Assembly (NCBI RefSeq): GCF_025150085.1
Contig: NZ_CP102280.1
Coordinates: forward strand, 697,001-761,000
Reading direction: 5' to 3'
Length of the DNA stretch: 64,000 nt
Source of the DNA: Dorea longicatena
Lineage (GTDB): Bacteria > Bacillota > Clostridia > Lachnospirales > Lachnospiraceae
The notes beneath the pieces are model-generated. The model was given only the letters and a program-made list of their open reading frames with translations. It did not search any database and was not told the DNA's origin. A program made the translations under genes and the position numbers. Below, piece after piece: positions 35,805 to 45,915 of this stretch (positions within the stretch are counted from its first letter, which is position 1; every line of letters begins with the position of its first letter).

Positions 35805-35990
35805 AGACTAGATAGAGGCGCAGGTTTCATCAGTAAGGCAGAACAACAGATAAAGGGAAATCATTTCTGCCTGAAAGGGAAAACTGCCGAAGGAAGATAT
35901 CATCCCTTATTATATTCGAGATATACTTCCTGGGACGCAGCAGAATATGCTGCGGACTGTCACTTCAGTAAGTGGAGCGCTATCGGAGTA
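35805..35990 (+). promoter_or_regulatory. Lysine riboswitch (L-box)
   Basis: The L-box core is present in order: GATAGAGGCGCAGG at 35811, a P2 arm with CATCAGTAAGGCAG, GGGAAAACTGCCGAAGG at 35878, a P4 arm with TGGGACGCAGCAG, GGACTGTCAC at 35954, and GTGGAGCGCTATC at 35972 closing P1 (GATAG with CTATC). A 72-codon open frame here is only the aptamer read as protein. A terminator at 36103 completes an OFF-switch before the transporter gene. Confidence 0.9.
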
Positions 35991-36102
35991 TATAGAAGAT
36001 ATAAGAGTTTAATTATGTAATTTGTATTTAGAGTTATATAGAGGACATAAATGAAGTGTTGAATGATCTGAAAATACGGACGTCCTGCTTATAAGATGAT
36101 AT

Positions 36103-36149
36103 ATGCCATGAGCAATCCACGCAGAGGAAATTGTTCATGGTATTTTTTT
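36103..36149 (+). terminator. Riboswitch-controlled terminator before the NhaC-family gene
   Basis: ATGCCATGAGCAAT faces ATTGTTCATGGTAT (G-T pairs included), followed by seven T, ending 24 bases before the start codon. Lysine binding should favour this hairpin and shut the gene. Confidence 0.82.
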
Positions 36150-36172
36150 GGAAAAAAACGAAGGAGAGAGTT

Positions 36173-37786
36173 ATGAGAAAAAGAAAAAAATTACTCTTTG
36201 CCGTACTCACCTGCCTCATGATCTTTGCATGCGGTGCAATTACCGTATTTGCGGCAGATGGAGGAAAAGAGTATGTACCAAAGGTGTATTCATCATTCTG
36301 GGCACTGGTACCCCCAATTGTGGCAATTGGTCTTGCACTGATCACGAAAGAAGTGTATAGTTCCTTGTTTGTCGGAATTGCGATCGGAGGAATCTTCTGG
36401 TCTAATTTCCATTTTGAAAAGGCAGTATTGCATATATTTGAAGATGGAATCGTAGGAGTACTGACAGATAGCTATAATATGGGAATCCTGGTATTCCTGG
36501 TTATTCTTGGAATTATGGTCTGCATGATGAATAATGCAGGAGGTTCGGCAGCATTTGGGCGTTGGGCTAGTATTCACATCAAGACAAGAGTTGGGGCACA
36601 GCTTGCAACGATCGTGCTTGGAATCCTGATCTTTATTGATGATTATTTTAACTGCCTGACAGTTGGAAGTGTTATGCGTCCGATCACAGATAAGCACAAT
36701 GTATCACGTGCGAAACTGGCGTATCTGATCGATGCGACAGCGGCACCGGTATGTATCATTGCTCCAATCTCATCATGGGCAGCGGCTGTAACAGGATTTG
36801 TAAAAGGTGAAGATGGATTTTCTATTTTTATGCGTGCGATTCCGTATAACTATTATGCTTTACTCACAATTCTTGCAATGGTTTTGATCGTAGTGCTTAA
36901 GATTGATTATGGCCCGATGAAATTACATGAAGATAATGCTGTAAAGGGTGATATCTATACTACACCGGACAGGCCATATGCAAATGCTGAGAATGAGATC
37001 GTAGAAGAAAAGGGAAAAGTGATCGATCTGGTATTCCCGATAGTGGTCCTGATCATTTTCTGCATCTGCGGTATGCTTTATACAGGAGGCTTCTTTAGTG
37101 GAACAGGCTTTGTTAAAGCATTTTCTGCAAGTGATGCATCGGTAGGTCTGATGCTTGGAAGTTTCTTCGCATTGGTTGTTACGGTTGTATTCTATGCACT
37201 TAGAAAAGTACTTAAGTTCCGTGAATCTATGGAATGTGTTCCGGAAGGATTTAAGGCTATGGTACCTGCAATCCTGATCCTGACATTTGCATGGACATTA
37301 AAAGCAATGACAGACAGTCTTGGCGCAGCAGAGTATGTGGCTAATGTTATGCAGTCCGCAGCTGGAGGATTATTAAACTTCCTGCCTGCAATTATCTTCC
37401 TCGTAGGATGCTTCCTTGCATTTGCAACTGGAACATCATGGGGAACATTCGGAATCCTGATCCCGATCGTAGTAGCGGTATTCCAGGGAACGAACGAGAC
37501 TATGATGATCATCTCTATCTCAGCTTGTATGGCGGGAGCTGTATGTGGAGATCATTGTTCGCCTATTTCGGATACAACGATCATGGCATCCGCGGGAGCG
37601 CAGTGTAATCATGTCAACCATGTAACGACACAGTTACCGTATGCGGCAACCGTTGCAGTTGTTTCCTGCATTACTTATGTAATTGCCGGATTTGTTCAGA
37701 ATGCATTGATCTGTCTTCCGATCGGTATGGTACTTCTGGTAGCAGCTTTACTGCTCATGAAGAAGAGAACAGAAAGCCATTCATAA
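36173..37786 (+). CDS. NhaC-family antiporter, probable lysine transporter
   Basis: A protein of 537 residues with about 12 membrane helices. NhaC-type blocks include FIDDYFNCLTVGSVMRP, AAPVCIIAPISSWAAA, GTSWGTFGILIPI and GDHCSPISDTTIMASAGAQCNH. The lysine riboswitch and terminator upstream point to lysine import, as predicted earlier for riboswitch-linked NhaC proteins (LysW). Oddity: the first 24 residues look like a cleavable signal peptide (LLFAVLTCLMIFACGAITVFA, AD) and a spacer precedes helix 1. ATG 36173 follows AAGGAGAG. An upstream in-frame ATG lies inside the terminator stem and is rejected. Confidence 0.88.
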   Translation: MRKRKKLLFAVLTCLMIFACGAITVFAADGGKEYVPKVYSSFWALVPPIVAIGLALITKEVYSSLFVGIAIGGIFWSNFHFEKAVLHIFEDGIVGVLTDSYNMGILVFLVILGIMVCMMNNAGGSAAFGRWASIHIKTRVGAQLATIVLGILIFIDDYFNCLTVGSVMRPITDKHNVSRAKLAYLIDATAAPVCIIAPISSWAAAVTGFVKGEDGFSIFMRAIPYNYYALLTILAMVLIVVLKIDYGPMKLHEDNAVKGDIYTTPDRPYANAENEIVEEKGKVIDLVFPIVVLIIFCICGMLYTGGFFSGTGFVKAFSASDASVGLMLGSFFALVVTVVFYALRKVLKFRESMECVPEGFKAMVPAILILTFAWTLKAMTDSLGAAEYVANVMQSAAGGLLNFLPAIIFLVGCFLAFATGTSWGTFGILIPIVVAVFQGTNETMMIISISACMAGAVCGDHCSPISDTTIMASAGAQCNHVNHVTTQLPYAATVAVVSCITYVIAGFVQNALICLPIGMVLLVAALLLMKKRTESHS

Positions 37787-37815
37787 ATGATTTGTTAAAA
37801 AATTAAAATTAGCAG

Positions 37816-37882
37816 AGACTTCAAAGACTCTTTGCCTTGCATAAAAGTATGTGGCGCAAAAGTTGCTTTGGAGTCTTTTTTT
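37816..37882 (+). terminator. Terminator after the NhaC-family gene
   Basis: AGACTTCAAAG faces CTTTGGAGTCT with an inner TTTGCC/GGCGCAAA stem, followed by seven T. Confidence 0.85.
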
Positions 37883-38021
37883 GATAGGTGCAGAATAATA
37901 AGAAAGGTGTTATAATATCTTGCATGAGTGGCAATTATTCCAGTAGATATATTGCGGGGCAGAAGAATCTTCTGCTTTGGGGAAATGGAAGATTGCAGAC
38001 GAAAGGAGAACATAGAAATTC

Positions 38022-40943
38022 ATGAGTGTAAAAGACTTAAGTGCTTACGAATTAGTAAAGGAAGAAGATTTAAAAGGGATCAAATCCCACGGAATGCTGT
38101 TAAAGCATAAGAAGAGCGGGGCAAGGATCTTACTGATAGAAAATGATGATGACAACAAGGTATTCAATATCGGATTCCGTACACCGCCGTCAGACAGTAC
38201 CGGAGTACCACATATCATGGAACATTCCGTACTGTGTGGATCTAAGAATTTCCCGGCGAAAGATCCGTTCGTAGAACTGGTAAAGGGTTCACTGAATACA
38301 TTTTTAAATGCAATGACTTATCCGGATAAGACGGTTTACCCGGTAGCAAGCTGTAATGATAAGGATTTCCAGAATCTGATGCATGTATATATGGATGCGG
38401 TATTCTATCCGAATATTTATCAGCATGAAGAGATCTTCCGTCAGGAAGGCTGGAGCTACAAGATGGATTCTCTGGAAGATGATCTGGCTTACAACGGTGT
38501 TGTATATAATGAGATGAAGGGAGCATTCTCTTCACCGGAAGGTGTGCTGGACAGAGTGGTATTGAATACACTGTTCCCGGATACCTCATATGCGAACGAA
38601 TCTGGCGGGGATCCGGAAGTGATTCCGGAACTTACGTATGAGCAGTTCCTGGATTTCCACAGAAGATATTATCATCCGTCAAACAGTTACATTTACCTGT
38701 ATGGAAATATGGACATGGAAGAAAAATTAAACTGGCTGGATCAGGAATATCTGAGCAAATTCAACTATGCGCCGGTAGATTCCAAGATCCGCTATCAGGA
38801 ACCATTTGATAAAGTAATCGAAAAAGAGATGCCATATTCCATAGCAAGCGATGAATCAGAAGAGGATAATACTTACATTTCTTACAATAAAGTCATTGGA
38901 ACAAGCCTGGATGAGAAGCTGTATCTGGCATTTGAAGTATTGGATTATGCATTGTTATCTGCACCGGGAGCACCGCTTAAGAGAGCACTTACGGATGCCG
39001 GGATCGGAAAAGACATTATGGGATCGTATGACAACGGAATTTACCAGCCGATCTTTTCTGTCATTGCAAAGAATGCGAATGTAGAACAGAAAGAAGCATT
39101 TGTGAAAGTAATCGAGGATACATTAAAAGATATTGTTGAAAATGGAATGGATAAGAAAGCTCTCGAAGCCGGAATCAATTATAATGAGTTCCGTTACAGA
39201 GAGGCGGATTTCGGAGGTTATCCGAAGGGACTGATGTACGGACTGCAGATTATGGACAGCTGGTTATACGATGACGAAAAACCATTTATCCATATCGAAG
39301 CGCTGGATACATTCGAGTTCTTAAAGGCACAGGTTGGAACAGGATATTATGAAGAACTGATCCGCAAATATCTGTTAGAGAATACGCACGGTGCGATTGT
39401 GCTGATCAAGCCGGAAAAAGGACGTACTGCAAGAATGGACAAAGAACTTCAGGAGAAGTTACAGGCATACAAAGGAAGTCTTACAGAAGAAGAAAGAAAA
39501 GAACTGGTAGAGCGTTCCAATGCATTAGAGGCATATCAGTCAGCACCGGATGCAGTAGAAAATCTTGAGAAGATCCCGGTTCTTTCAAGAGAAGATATTT
39601 CAAAAGAGATTGAGCCGATCATCAATGAAGAAAAAAGAATCGCAGATGTACCGGTAGTTTACCATGAGATTGAGACAAATGGCATCGGATACGTGGATGT
39701 GTTATTCGATATGTCAGGTGTGGAAGAAGCAGATCTTCCGTATGTCGGAATCCTGCAGGGAGTACTTGGAGTCATTGATACCGAGAATTATAAGTACGGA
39801 GAACTCTTTAATGAGATCAACGTGCATACCGGCGGTATCGGAACATCACTGGAACTGTATACAGACATTTCCAAAGTGCCAGAAAAAGAATTCAAAGCAA
39901 CATTTGAAATCAAAGGAAAGGCATTATATCAGAAGCTGCCAGTCGTATTCCGGATGATGGAGGAGATCCTGACACGTTCGAAACTGGGAGATACCAAGAG
40001 AATCAGAGAGATTCTTGCGATGCAGAAGTCAAGACTTCTTATGAAATTCCAGTCATCTGGACATACAACAGCAGTGCTTCGTGCGATGTCTTATGCATCT
40101 CCGTCATCTAAGTTAAAAGACATGACAAGCGGTATCGAGTTCTATGATAAGATCGCTTATATCGAGGAACATTTTGAAGAAGAAAAAGACGTATTGGTAC
40201 AGAAGCTTCAGATGCTGGCTCATAAGCTGTTCCGTGCAGACAATATGATGATCAGTTACACGGCTGCAAAAGAGGGCCTGAACGGCATGGAAGAGCTGGT
40301 AGAAGGTCTGAAGAAAGCAATGTTCGAAGATCCGGTGGAAGATACCAGATGCGTACTGCACTGTGAGATGAAGAATGAAGGATTCAAGACTGCTTCCAAA
40401 GTTCAGTATGTGGCAAGAGTCGGCAACTTTATTGATAACGGGGCAGATTATACGGGTGCATTGCAGATCTTAAAGGTGATCTTAAGTTATGATTACCTGT
40501 GGCAGAATATCCGTGTCAAAGGCGGCGCTTATGGATGTATGAGTGGATTCAGCCGTACAGGAGAAGGATATTTTGTATCTTACCGTGATCCGAACCTGGA
40601 AAGAACGATGGAAGTCTATGAAGGCATCGCAGATTATCTGAGAAACTTTACTGTCAGTGACCGTGACATGAACAAATATATTATCGGAACTATGAGTAAT
40701 ATTGACCAGCCGATGACACCGTCTGCAAAAGGAGACCGTTCGTTCAATCTGTACATGAATAAAGTCAGTGCAGAGACAATCAAGAAAGAGCGTCTGCAGA
40801 TCCTTGAGGCAGGACAGGAAGATATCCGGAAACTGGCGGATGTCGTAGAGGCAGTGATGAAAGCCGAACAGGTCTGCGTGATCGGAAGTGAAGAGAAGAT
40901 AGAAGAAGCAAAAGATATGTTTAAAAATGTGACGACATTTTAG
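38022..40943 (+). CDS. M16C zinc metallopeptidase (presequence-protease type)
   Basis: An M16C-family peptidase of 973 residues, related to presequence protease and insulinase. The inverted zinc motif HIMEH is at residues 64-68, with the third ligand Glu in NEMKGAFSSPEGVL. Four homologous half-domains joined by a hinge fit the length. There is no signal peptide, so it acts in the cytosol, degrading peptides. The ribosome site is CGAAAGGAG. The next gene, era, starts about 34 bases after its stop, in a likely operon era-yqzL-recO. Confidence 0.93.
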   Translation: MSVKDLSAYELVKEEDLKGIKSHGMLLKHKKSGARILLIENDDDNKVFNIGFRTPPSDSTGVPHIMEHSVLCGSKNFPAKDPFVELVKGSLNTFLNAMTYPDKTVYPVASCNDKDFQNLMHVYMDAVFYPNIYQHEEIFRQEGWSYKMDSLEDDLAYNGVVYNEMKGAFSSPEGVLDRVVLNTLFPDTSYANESGGDPEVIPELTYEQFLDFHRRYYHPSNSYIYLYGNMDMEEKLNWLDQEYLSKFNYAPVDSKIRYQEPFDKVIEKEMPYSIASDESEEDNTYISYNKVIGTSLDEKLYLAFEVLDYALLSAPGAPLKRALTDAGIGKDIMGSYDNGIYQPIFSVIAKNANVEQKEAFVKVIEDTLKDIVENGMDKKALEAGINYNEFRYREADFGGYPKGLMYGLQIMDSWLYDDEKPFIHIEALDTFEFLKAQVGTGYYEELIRKYLLENTHGAIVLIKPEKGRTARMDKELQEKLQAYKGSLTEEERKELVERSNALEAYQSAPDAVENLEKIPVLSREDISKEIEPIINEEKRIADVPVVYHEIETNGIGYVDVLFDMSGVEEADLPYVGILQGVLGVIDTENYKYGELFNEINVHTGGIGTSLELYTDISKVPEKEFKATFEIKGKALYQKLPVVFRMMEEILTRSKLGDTKRIREILAMQKSRLLMKFQSSGHTTAVLRAMSYASPSSKLKDMTSGIEFYDKIAYIEEHFEEEKDVLVQKLQMLAHKLFRADNMMISYTAAKEGLNGMEELVEGLKKAMFEDPVEDTRCVLHCEMKNEGFKTASKVQYVARVGNFIDNGADYTGALQILKVILSYDYLWQNIRVKGGAYGCMSGFSRTGEGYFVSYRDPNLERTMEVYEGIADYLRNFTVSDRDMNKYIIGTMSNIDQPMTPSAKGDRSFNLYMNKVSAETIKKERLQILEAGQEDIRKLADVVEAVMKAEQVCVIGSEEKIEEAKDMFKNVTTF

Positions 40944-40976
40944 TTGTCTTCAACAGATAAAAGAACAGGAGAAAAT

Positions 40977-41873
40977 ATGAAAAAGGATTATAAATCAGGA
41001 TTCGTGACATTGATCGGTCGTCCAAACGTTGGAAAATCAACTTTGATGAACCAGCTGATCGGACAGAAGATCGCGATTACATCGAATAAACCACAGACGA
41101 CACGTAACCGTATCCAGACCGTACTTACAACAGATGACGGTCAGATTGTGTTCGTGGATACACCGGGAATCCATAAAGCAAAGAACAAGCTTGGGGAGTA
41201 TATGGTCAATGTGGCAGAACGTACATTGAATGAAGTTGACGTGGTGCTCTGGCTGGTAGAGCCGACAACATTTATCGGAGCAGGTGAACAGCATATCATC
41301 AGCCAGCTTAAGAAAGTAACGACACCGGTTGTACTGGTCATCAATAAGATAGACAGTGTAAAGAAGGAAGATGTTCTTCCGGCCATCGCTGCGTACAAAG
41401 ATGTCTATGACTTTGCAGAAATCGTTCCGGTATCTGCGAGAAACGGAGACAATACCGATGAACTTGTAAAAGTGATCATGAAATATCTTCCATACGGACC
41501 ACAGTTCTATGACGAAGATACCATCACAGACCAGCCGGAGCGTCAGATCGTGGCAGAACTGATCCGTGAAAAAGCACTGCACTGCCTGCAGGAAGAGATT
41601 CCGCACGGTATCGCGGTTGCCATCGACAGCATGAAGGTAAGAAATAAAGTGATGCACATTGATGCAACCATTATCTGCGAACGTGATTCGCACAAGGGGA
41701 TTATTATTGGTAAAAAAGGAAGTATGTTGAAAAAGATCGGAAGCACTGCTCGTTATGAGATTGAGAAAATGCTGGATCAGCAGGTGAATCTCAAGCTTTG
41801 GGTCAAAGTAAAGAAAGACTGGAGAGACAGTGAATTTTTGATGAAAAATTTTGGATACCGCGAAGATGAATAA
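40977..41873 (+). CDS. era: GTPase Era
   Basis: Essential GTPase for 16S rRNA maturation and 30S assembly, 298 residues. G1 is GRPNVGKST (14-22), followed by the switch region and DTPGIHK, NKID and SARNG. The C-terminal KH domain carries GIIIGKKGSMLKKIG, which binds the 3' end of 16S rRNA. ATG 40977 follows ACAGGAG; an in-frame TTG right after the upstream stop has no site. Upstream is the peptidase; downstream are the YqzL-like gene and recO. Confidence 0.97.
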   Translation: MKKDYKSGFVTLIGRPNVGKSTLMNQLIGQKIAITSNKPQTTRNRIQTVLTTDDGQIVFVDTPGIHKAKNKLGEYMVNVAERTLNEVDVVLWLVEPTTFIGAGEQHIISQLKKVTTPVVLVINKIDSVKKEDVLPAIAAYKDVYDFAEIVPVSARNGDNTDELVKVIMKYLPYGPQFYDEDTITDQPERQIVAELIREKALHCLQEEIPHGIAVAIDSMKVRNKVMHIDATIICERDSHKGIIIGKKGSMLKKIGSTARYEIEKMLDQQVNLKLWVKVKKDWRDSEFLMKNFGYREDE

Positions 41874-41946
41874 AAAGCAGTGCCCATGGGAGAACCTAAT
41901 CTTAGAGCATTAAAAAATATGCCCTGGCAAAGGATGAGGTGATCAT

Positions 41947-42117
41947 ATGGAAAAGTACTGGGACAGATTCGTCGCATCAGGTAAGATAGAAGATTATCTG
42001 TATTATAAAGGTATGAGTATCTGTGAGGAGACGATAAACAGATACAAAGAAGGAGATACAATTGGTAAATCAGATTACACTGACTGGCATGATACTGACA
42101 GCAGCACCGATAGGTGA
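41947..42117 (+). CDS. YqzL-like small protein overlapping recO
   Basis: A frame of 56 codons between era and recO, starting MEKYWDRFVASGKIEDYLYY, with AGGATGAGG as ribosome site. It resembles Bacillus YqzL, a small protein encoded at the same place (W-x-x-F-x-x-S/T-G-x-I-x-x-Y-L). It overlaps the TTG start of recO by 55 bases in another frame, which suggests translational coupling. The C-terminal 16 residues lie within the overlap. Function unknown. Confidence 0.65.
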   Translation: MEKYWDRFVASGKIEDYLYYKGMSICEETINRYKEGDTIGKSDYTDWHDTDSSTDR

Positions 42118-42808
42118 ATATGACAGACGAGTGGTAATACTGACCAGAGAAAGAGGGAAAATCTCGGCATTCGCACGTGGTGCAAGAAGACCGAACAGTG
42201 CACTGATGGGAGTGACGAGCCCTTTTTCATTTGGAGAGTTTACTGTATATGAGGGGCGGACATCTTATACGCTGGTGTCGGCCTCTGTTTCCAATTATTT
42301 CCAGGAATTGCGTACGGATGTAGAAGGTGCCTATTACGGATTCTATTTTATGGATCTGGCCGGGTATTATGCAAGAGAAGCGAACGATGAGACCGAGATG
42401 CTGAAGCTTCTGTATCAGACGCTCCGGGCACTGACGAACATACATATCCCGAATGAACTGATACGGTGCATTTACGAATTGAAGACCATTACCGTGAACG
42501 GGGAAGGTCCGCAGGTGATGGAATGTATCATGTGCGGGGATAAGGAGCGGGAAAAAGTATTTAGTATACGGAGAGGCGGCGTGATATGTACGCAGTGTGC
42601 CGGCCATATTTCCGATGGAATCCGGCTGCTTCCGTCGACATTATATACATTGCAGTACATCGTATGTTCTCCGGTTGAGAAATTATATACTTTCGTTGTA
42701 AAAGAAGATGTGCTTGGAGAACTAAAGAATTTGACGAAAGCGTATCTGGATGAATATTTGGGAAAACGCTTCAAATCATTGGAGATATTGGAAACAATTG
42801 TACGATAA
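42062..42808 (+). CDS. recO: DNA repair protein RecO
   Basis: RecO, 248 residues, loads RecA onto SSB-coated DNA with RecR. The N-terminal OB fold (LTGMILTAAPIGEYDRRVVILTRERGKISAFARGARRP), helical middle and zinc finger (CIMCGDKE, then CTQCAGH) are complete. The TTG start is supported by AAGGAGATA directly upstream. It follows the small YqzL-like gene with overlap and precedes glyS, the standard era-recO-glyS order of Firmicutes. Confidence 0.95.
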   Translation: MVNQITLTGMILTAAPIGEYDRRVVILTRERGKISAFARGARRPNSALMGVTSPFSFGEFTVYEGRTSYTLVSASVSNYFQELRTDVEGAYYGFYFMDLAGYYAREANDETEMLKLLYQTLRALTNIHIPNELIRCIYELKTITVNGEGPQVMECIMCGDKEREKVFSIRRGGVICTQCAGHISDGIRLLPSTLYTLQYIVCSPVEKLYTFVVKEDVLGELKNLTKAYLDEYLGKRFKSLEILETIVR

Positions 42809-42882
42809 GGCTTGAAAACAAAGAGGGCAGACGCTATAATTAAATTCAATTACGAATATTTTGAGAAGGTGAGGATGAAAAA

Positions 42883-44283
42883 ATGGCAGAAAAGACTATG
42901 GATAAGATCGTTTCATTGGCGAAAGCAAGAGGATTTGTATATCCGGGATCTGAGATCTATGGCGGGCTTGCGAATACATGGGATTATGGTAATCTCGGAG
43001 TAGAATTGAAAAACAATGTAAAAAAAGCATGGTGGAAGAAATTCATTCAGGAATCTCCGTTCAATGTAGGTGTGGACTGTGCGATCCTTATGAACCCACA
43101 GACATGGATCGCAAGTGGACATCTCGGAGGATTCAGTGATCCTCTGATGGATTGTAAACAGTGTCACGAACGTTTCCGTGCGGATAAAGTCATCGAAGAT
43201 TATTGTGCAGAGAATAACATTGAACTGGATGGTGCGGTAGATGCATGGACACAGGAGCAGATGAAGAACTTTATCGATGAGAATCAGATTCCATGTCCGA
43301 CATGTGGAAAGCATGACTTTACAGATATCCGTCAGTTCAACCTGATGTTCAAGACATTCCAGGGAGTAACAGAGGATGCGAAGAATACGGTATATCTCCG
43401 TCCGGAGACTGCACAGGGAATCTTCGTAAACTTCAAGAATGTACAGCGTACATCCAGAAAGAAACTGCCATTTGGTATCGGACAGATTGGTAAATCATTC
43501 CGTAACGAGATCACACCTGGTAACTTTACATTCCGTACCAGAGAGTTCGAACAGATGGAACTGGAATTCTTCTGCAAACCGGATACAGACCTTGAATGGT
43601 TTGATTATTGGAAGAAGTTCTGTCTGAACTGGCTGTCTTCATTAGGTCTGAAAGAAGATGAGGTACGTTACCGTGATCACGATAAAGAAGAACTTTCTTT
43701 CTACAGTAAAGCAACAACAGATGTTGAATTCTTATTCCCATTCGGATGGGGCGAGCTGTGGGGAATTGCAGACCGTACAGATTACGACTTAACACAGCAT
43801 CAGAAGGTATCCGGACAGGATCTGACATACTTTGATGATGAGACAAAGGAAAAATACATCCCATACGTTATCGAGCCGTCACTCGGTGCAGACCGTATGG
43901 TACTTGCATTCCTTTGCAGTGCTTATGATGAAGAAGAGATCGGAACAGAGGAGAAGCCTGATACACGTACAGTTCTTCACTTCCATCCGGCACTGGCACC
44001 GGTTAAGATCGGTGTGCTTCCGCTTTCTAAGAAGCTGAATGAAGGCGCAGAGAAAGTATTTGCACAGTTAAGCAAGAAATACAACTGCGAATATGATGAC
44101 CGTGGAAATATCGGAAAACGTTACCGTCGTCAGGATGAGATCGGAACACCATTCTGTGTAACATACGATTTCGATTCTGAAGAAGACGGAGCAGTAACTG
44201 TCCGTGACAGAGATACCATGGAACAGGAAAGAATCAAGATTGAAGATCTGGATGCTTATTTCGAGAAGAAATTCGAGTGGTAA
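42883..44283 (+). CDS. glyS: Glycyl-tRNA synthetase (dimeric type)
   Basis: Class II glycyl-tRNA synthetase of the alpha2 type, 466 residues. Motif 2 is [25 protein letters not shown] and motif 3 lies around [14 protein letters not shown]. Zinc-binding-type Cys pairs occur in CKQCHERF and CPTCGKHDF. The C-terminal anticodon domain starts at [14 protein letters not shown]. No T-box is seen upstream. The gene lies just before the glycine transporter and glycine reductase island, although the era-recO-glyS order is common and may be chance proximity. Confidence 0.97.
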   Translation: MAEKTMDKIVSLAKARGFVYPGSEIYGGLANTWDYGNLGVELKNNVKKAWWKKFIQESPFNVGVDCAILMNPQTWIASGHLGGFSDPLMDCKQCHERFRADKVIEDYCAENNIELDGAVDAWTQEQMKNFIDENQIPCPTCGKHDFTDIRQFNLMFKTFQGVTEDAKNTVYLRPETAQGIFVNFKNVQRTSRKKLPFGIGQIGKSFRNEITPGNFTFRTREFEQMELEFFCKPDTDLEWFDYWKKFCLNWLSSLGLKEDEVRYRDHDKEELSFYSKATTDVEFLFPFGWGELWGIADRTDYDLTQHQKVSGQDLTYFDDETKEKYIPYVIEPSLGADRMVLAFLCSAYDEEEIGTEEKPDTRTVLHFHPALAPVKIGVLPLSKKLNEGAEKVFAQLSKKYNCEYDDRGNIGKRYRRQDEIGTPFCVTYDFDSEEDGAVTVRDRDTMEQERIKIEDLDAYFEKKFEW

Positions 44284-44319
44284 GAATCAGAAAATTGAAG
44301 CATAAGAGATAAAACAAGA

Positions 44320-44378
44320 GACCGTGGAATCGGCTATGTATGCCAAAGTGCGTGCATGGCGGTTTCACGGTCTTTTTT
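44320..44378 (+). terminator. Terminator after glyS
   Basis: GACCGTG faces CACGGTC around a long inner stem (CGGCTATGTATGC with GCGTGCATGGCGG, several G-T pairs), then seven T. Confidence 0.85.
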
Positions 44379-44490
44379 TATATATGCAGGTATGTAGAAA
44401 ATGATTTGTGCATAATGTACAAAAAAATAAAATATAAAATAAAATATTGATTTAAAATAAATAAAAGAGTATATTTATAGAAAACACCTG

Positions 44491-44506
44491 ATTCATTATT
44501 CATAAA
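44491..44506 (+). repeat. Left arm of an inverted repeat around the second AGCS gene
   Basis: ATTCATTATTCATAAA, the exact reverse complement of 45916-45931. The arms bracket the symporter gene at 25 and 12 bases distance. Confidence 0.5.
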
Positions 44507-44530
44507 ATCTATAAGTAAGGAGGAAAGACT

Positions 44531-45904
44531 TTGGATAAACTGAATAATATCGTATTACTGATTCAGCATTATCTGGCAGATTATATTTTAATCATTCTGC
44601 TGTTAGGAGGAGGTGTTATATTTACGATCCGGCTCGGATTTATCCAGATACGGGGATTTAAGGCCGGGTGGAAAAGAACGTTTGGCGGACTGTTTTCGAA
44701 AAAAGGAACGGCGGGAAAAGACGGTATGTCATCATTTCAGGCACTTGCAACGGCTATTGCAGCACAGGTAGGAACGGGGAATATTGCAGGAGCGGCAACA
44801 GCATTGGCAATAGGCGGACCGGGAGCGATTTTCTGGATGTGGATTGCGGCATTTCTTGGAATGGCGACCATTTTCGGAGAAGCTATTATGGCTCAGAAAT
44901 ATAAGCATGTAGGAAAAGACGGGCATGTAACAGGCGGACCGGTTTATTATATTCAGGCGGCTTTCAAAGGTACTTTTGGAAAAATCCTGGCAGCTGTCTT
45001 TTCTGTTCTGATCATTTTTGCACTGGGATTTATGGGAAATGCGGTACAGTCCAACTCGATAGCGTCAGCATTTCATACTGCATTTGGTATACCACAGATA
45101 GTGGTGGGGATCATTATAGCGGTTATCGCATTGTTTGTATTTGTCGGAGGAATTTCCAGAATTGCAAAAGTTACAGAGACGATTGTTCCAATCATGGCAT
45201 GTTTTTATATTATCGGATCACTGATTGTAATCTTTGCAAACTTTAAAGAAATCCCATATGCATTTTATTCTATCGTTGTAGGTGCTTTTAAACCGTCTGC
45301 AGTCAGTGGCGGAGCAGTGGGAGCAACGGTAAAGCTTGCACTCACAAAAGGTGTGGCAAGAGGACTGTTCTCGAATGAAGCAGGTATGGGATCGACGCCT
45401 CACGCACATGCGGTAGCGAAAGTAGAACATCCGGTAGAGCAGGGATTTGTAGCAATGATCGGTGTATTCATTGATACCTTTGTAATTCTGAATCTGACGG
45501 CACTGGTGATTATTACAACACAGTCGATTCCGACAGGGCTTACAGGTACAGCACTCAGCCAGTATGCATTTTCGAGTGTATTCGGAAAATTCGGTAATGT
45601 ATTTATTGCAATCTGTATGTTCTTTTTCGCATTTTCGACGATTATCGGCTGGTATTTCTTTGGACAGGCCAATGTGAAATATTTATTTGGAAAAAATGCA
45701 GTAAAGCCGTATGCGGTTCTGGTTTCGCTCTGTGTATTGTTAGGTTCACTTGCACAGGTTGATCTGGTATGGAATATGGCAGACTGTTTCAATTCATTGA
45801 TGGTAATTCCTAATATTCTTGCATTGTTCTTCCTGAGCAGCCAGATGAAAGAACTGCATGACGATTACTATCATAATTTCTTAAAAAATAAAAAAGTAAA
45901 ATAA
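44531..45904 (+). CDS. Sodium:alanine/glycine symporter, second AGCS copy
   Basis: AGCS-family symporter, 457 residues, about 11 membrane helices. Blocks match the copy at 27816: SFQALATAIAAQVGTGNIAG, GGPGAIFWMW, GLFSNEAGMGSTPHAHA and FAFSTIIGWYFFGQ. TTG is the start, backed by AAGGAGGAAAG. It has no riboswitch of its own, but the grd riboswitch begins downstream. Its place suggests glycine supply for glycine reductase, which is inference. A perfect 16-base inverted repeat brackets the gene. Confidence 0.94.
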   Translation: MDKLNNIVLLIQHYLADYILIILLLGGGVIFTIRLGFIQIRGFKAGWKRTFGGLFSKKGTAGKDGMSSFQALATAIAAQVGTGNIAGAATALAIGGPGAIFWMWIAAFLGMATIFGEAIMAQKYKHVGKDGHVTGGPVYYIQAAFKGTFGKILAAVFSVLIIFALGFMGNAVQSNSIASAFHTAFGIPQIVVGIIIAVIALFVFVGGISRIAKVTETIVPIMACFYIIGSLIVIFANFKEIPYAFYSIVVGAFKPSAVSGGAVGATVKLALTKGVARGLFSNEAGMGSTPHAHAVAKVEHPVEQGFVAMIGVFIDTFVILNLTALVIITTQSIPTGLTGTALSQYAFSSVFGKFGNVFIAICMFFFAFSTIIGWYFFGQANVKYLFGKNAVKPYAVLVSLCVLLGSLAQVDLVWNMADCFNSLMVIPNILALFFLSSQMKELHDDYYHNFLKNKKVK

Positions 45905-45915
45905 AGAAAAAAGAC

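Noticed and set aside
35802..36020. Open frame of 72 codons before the NhaC gene
   Set aside because: It coincides with a complete lysine riboswitch and has no ribosome site.
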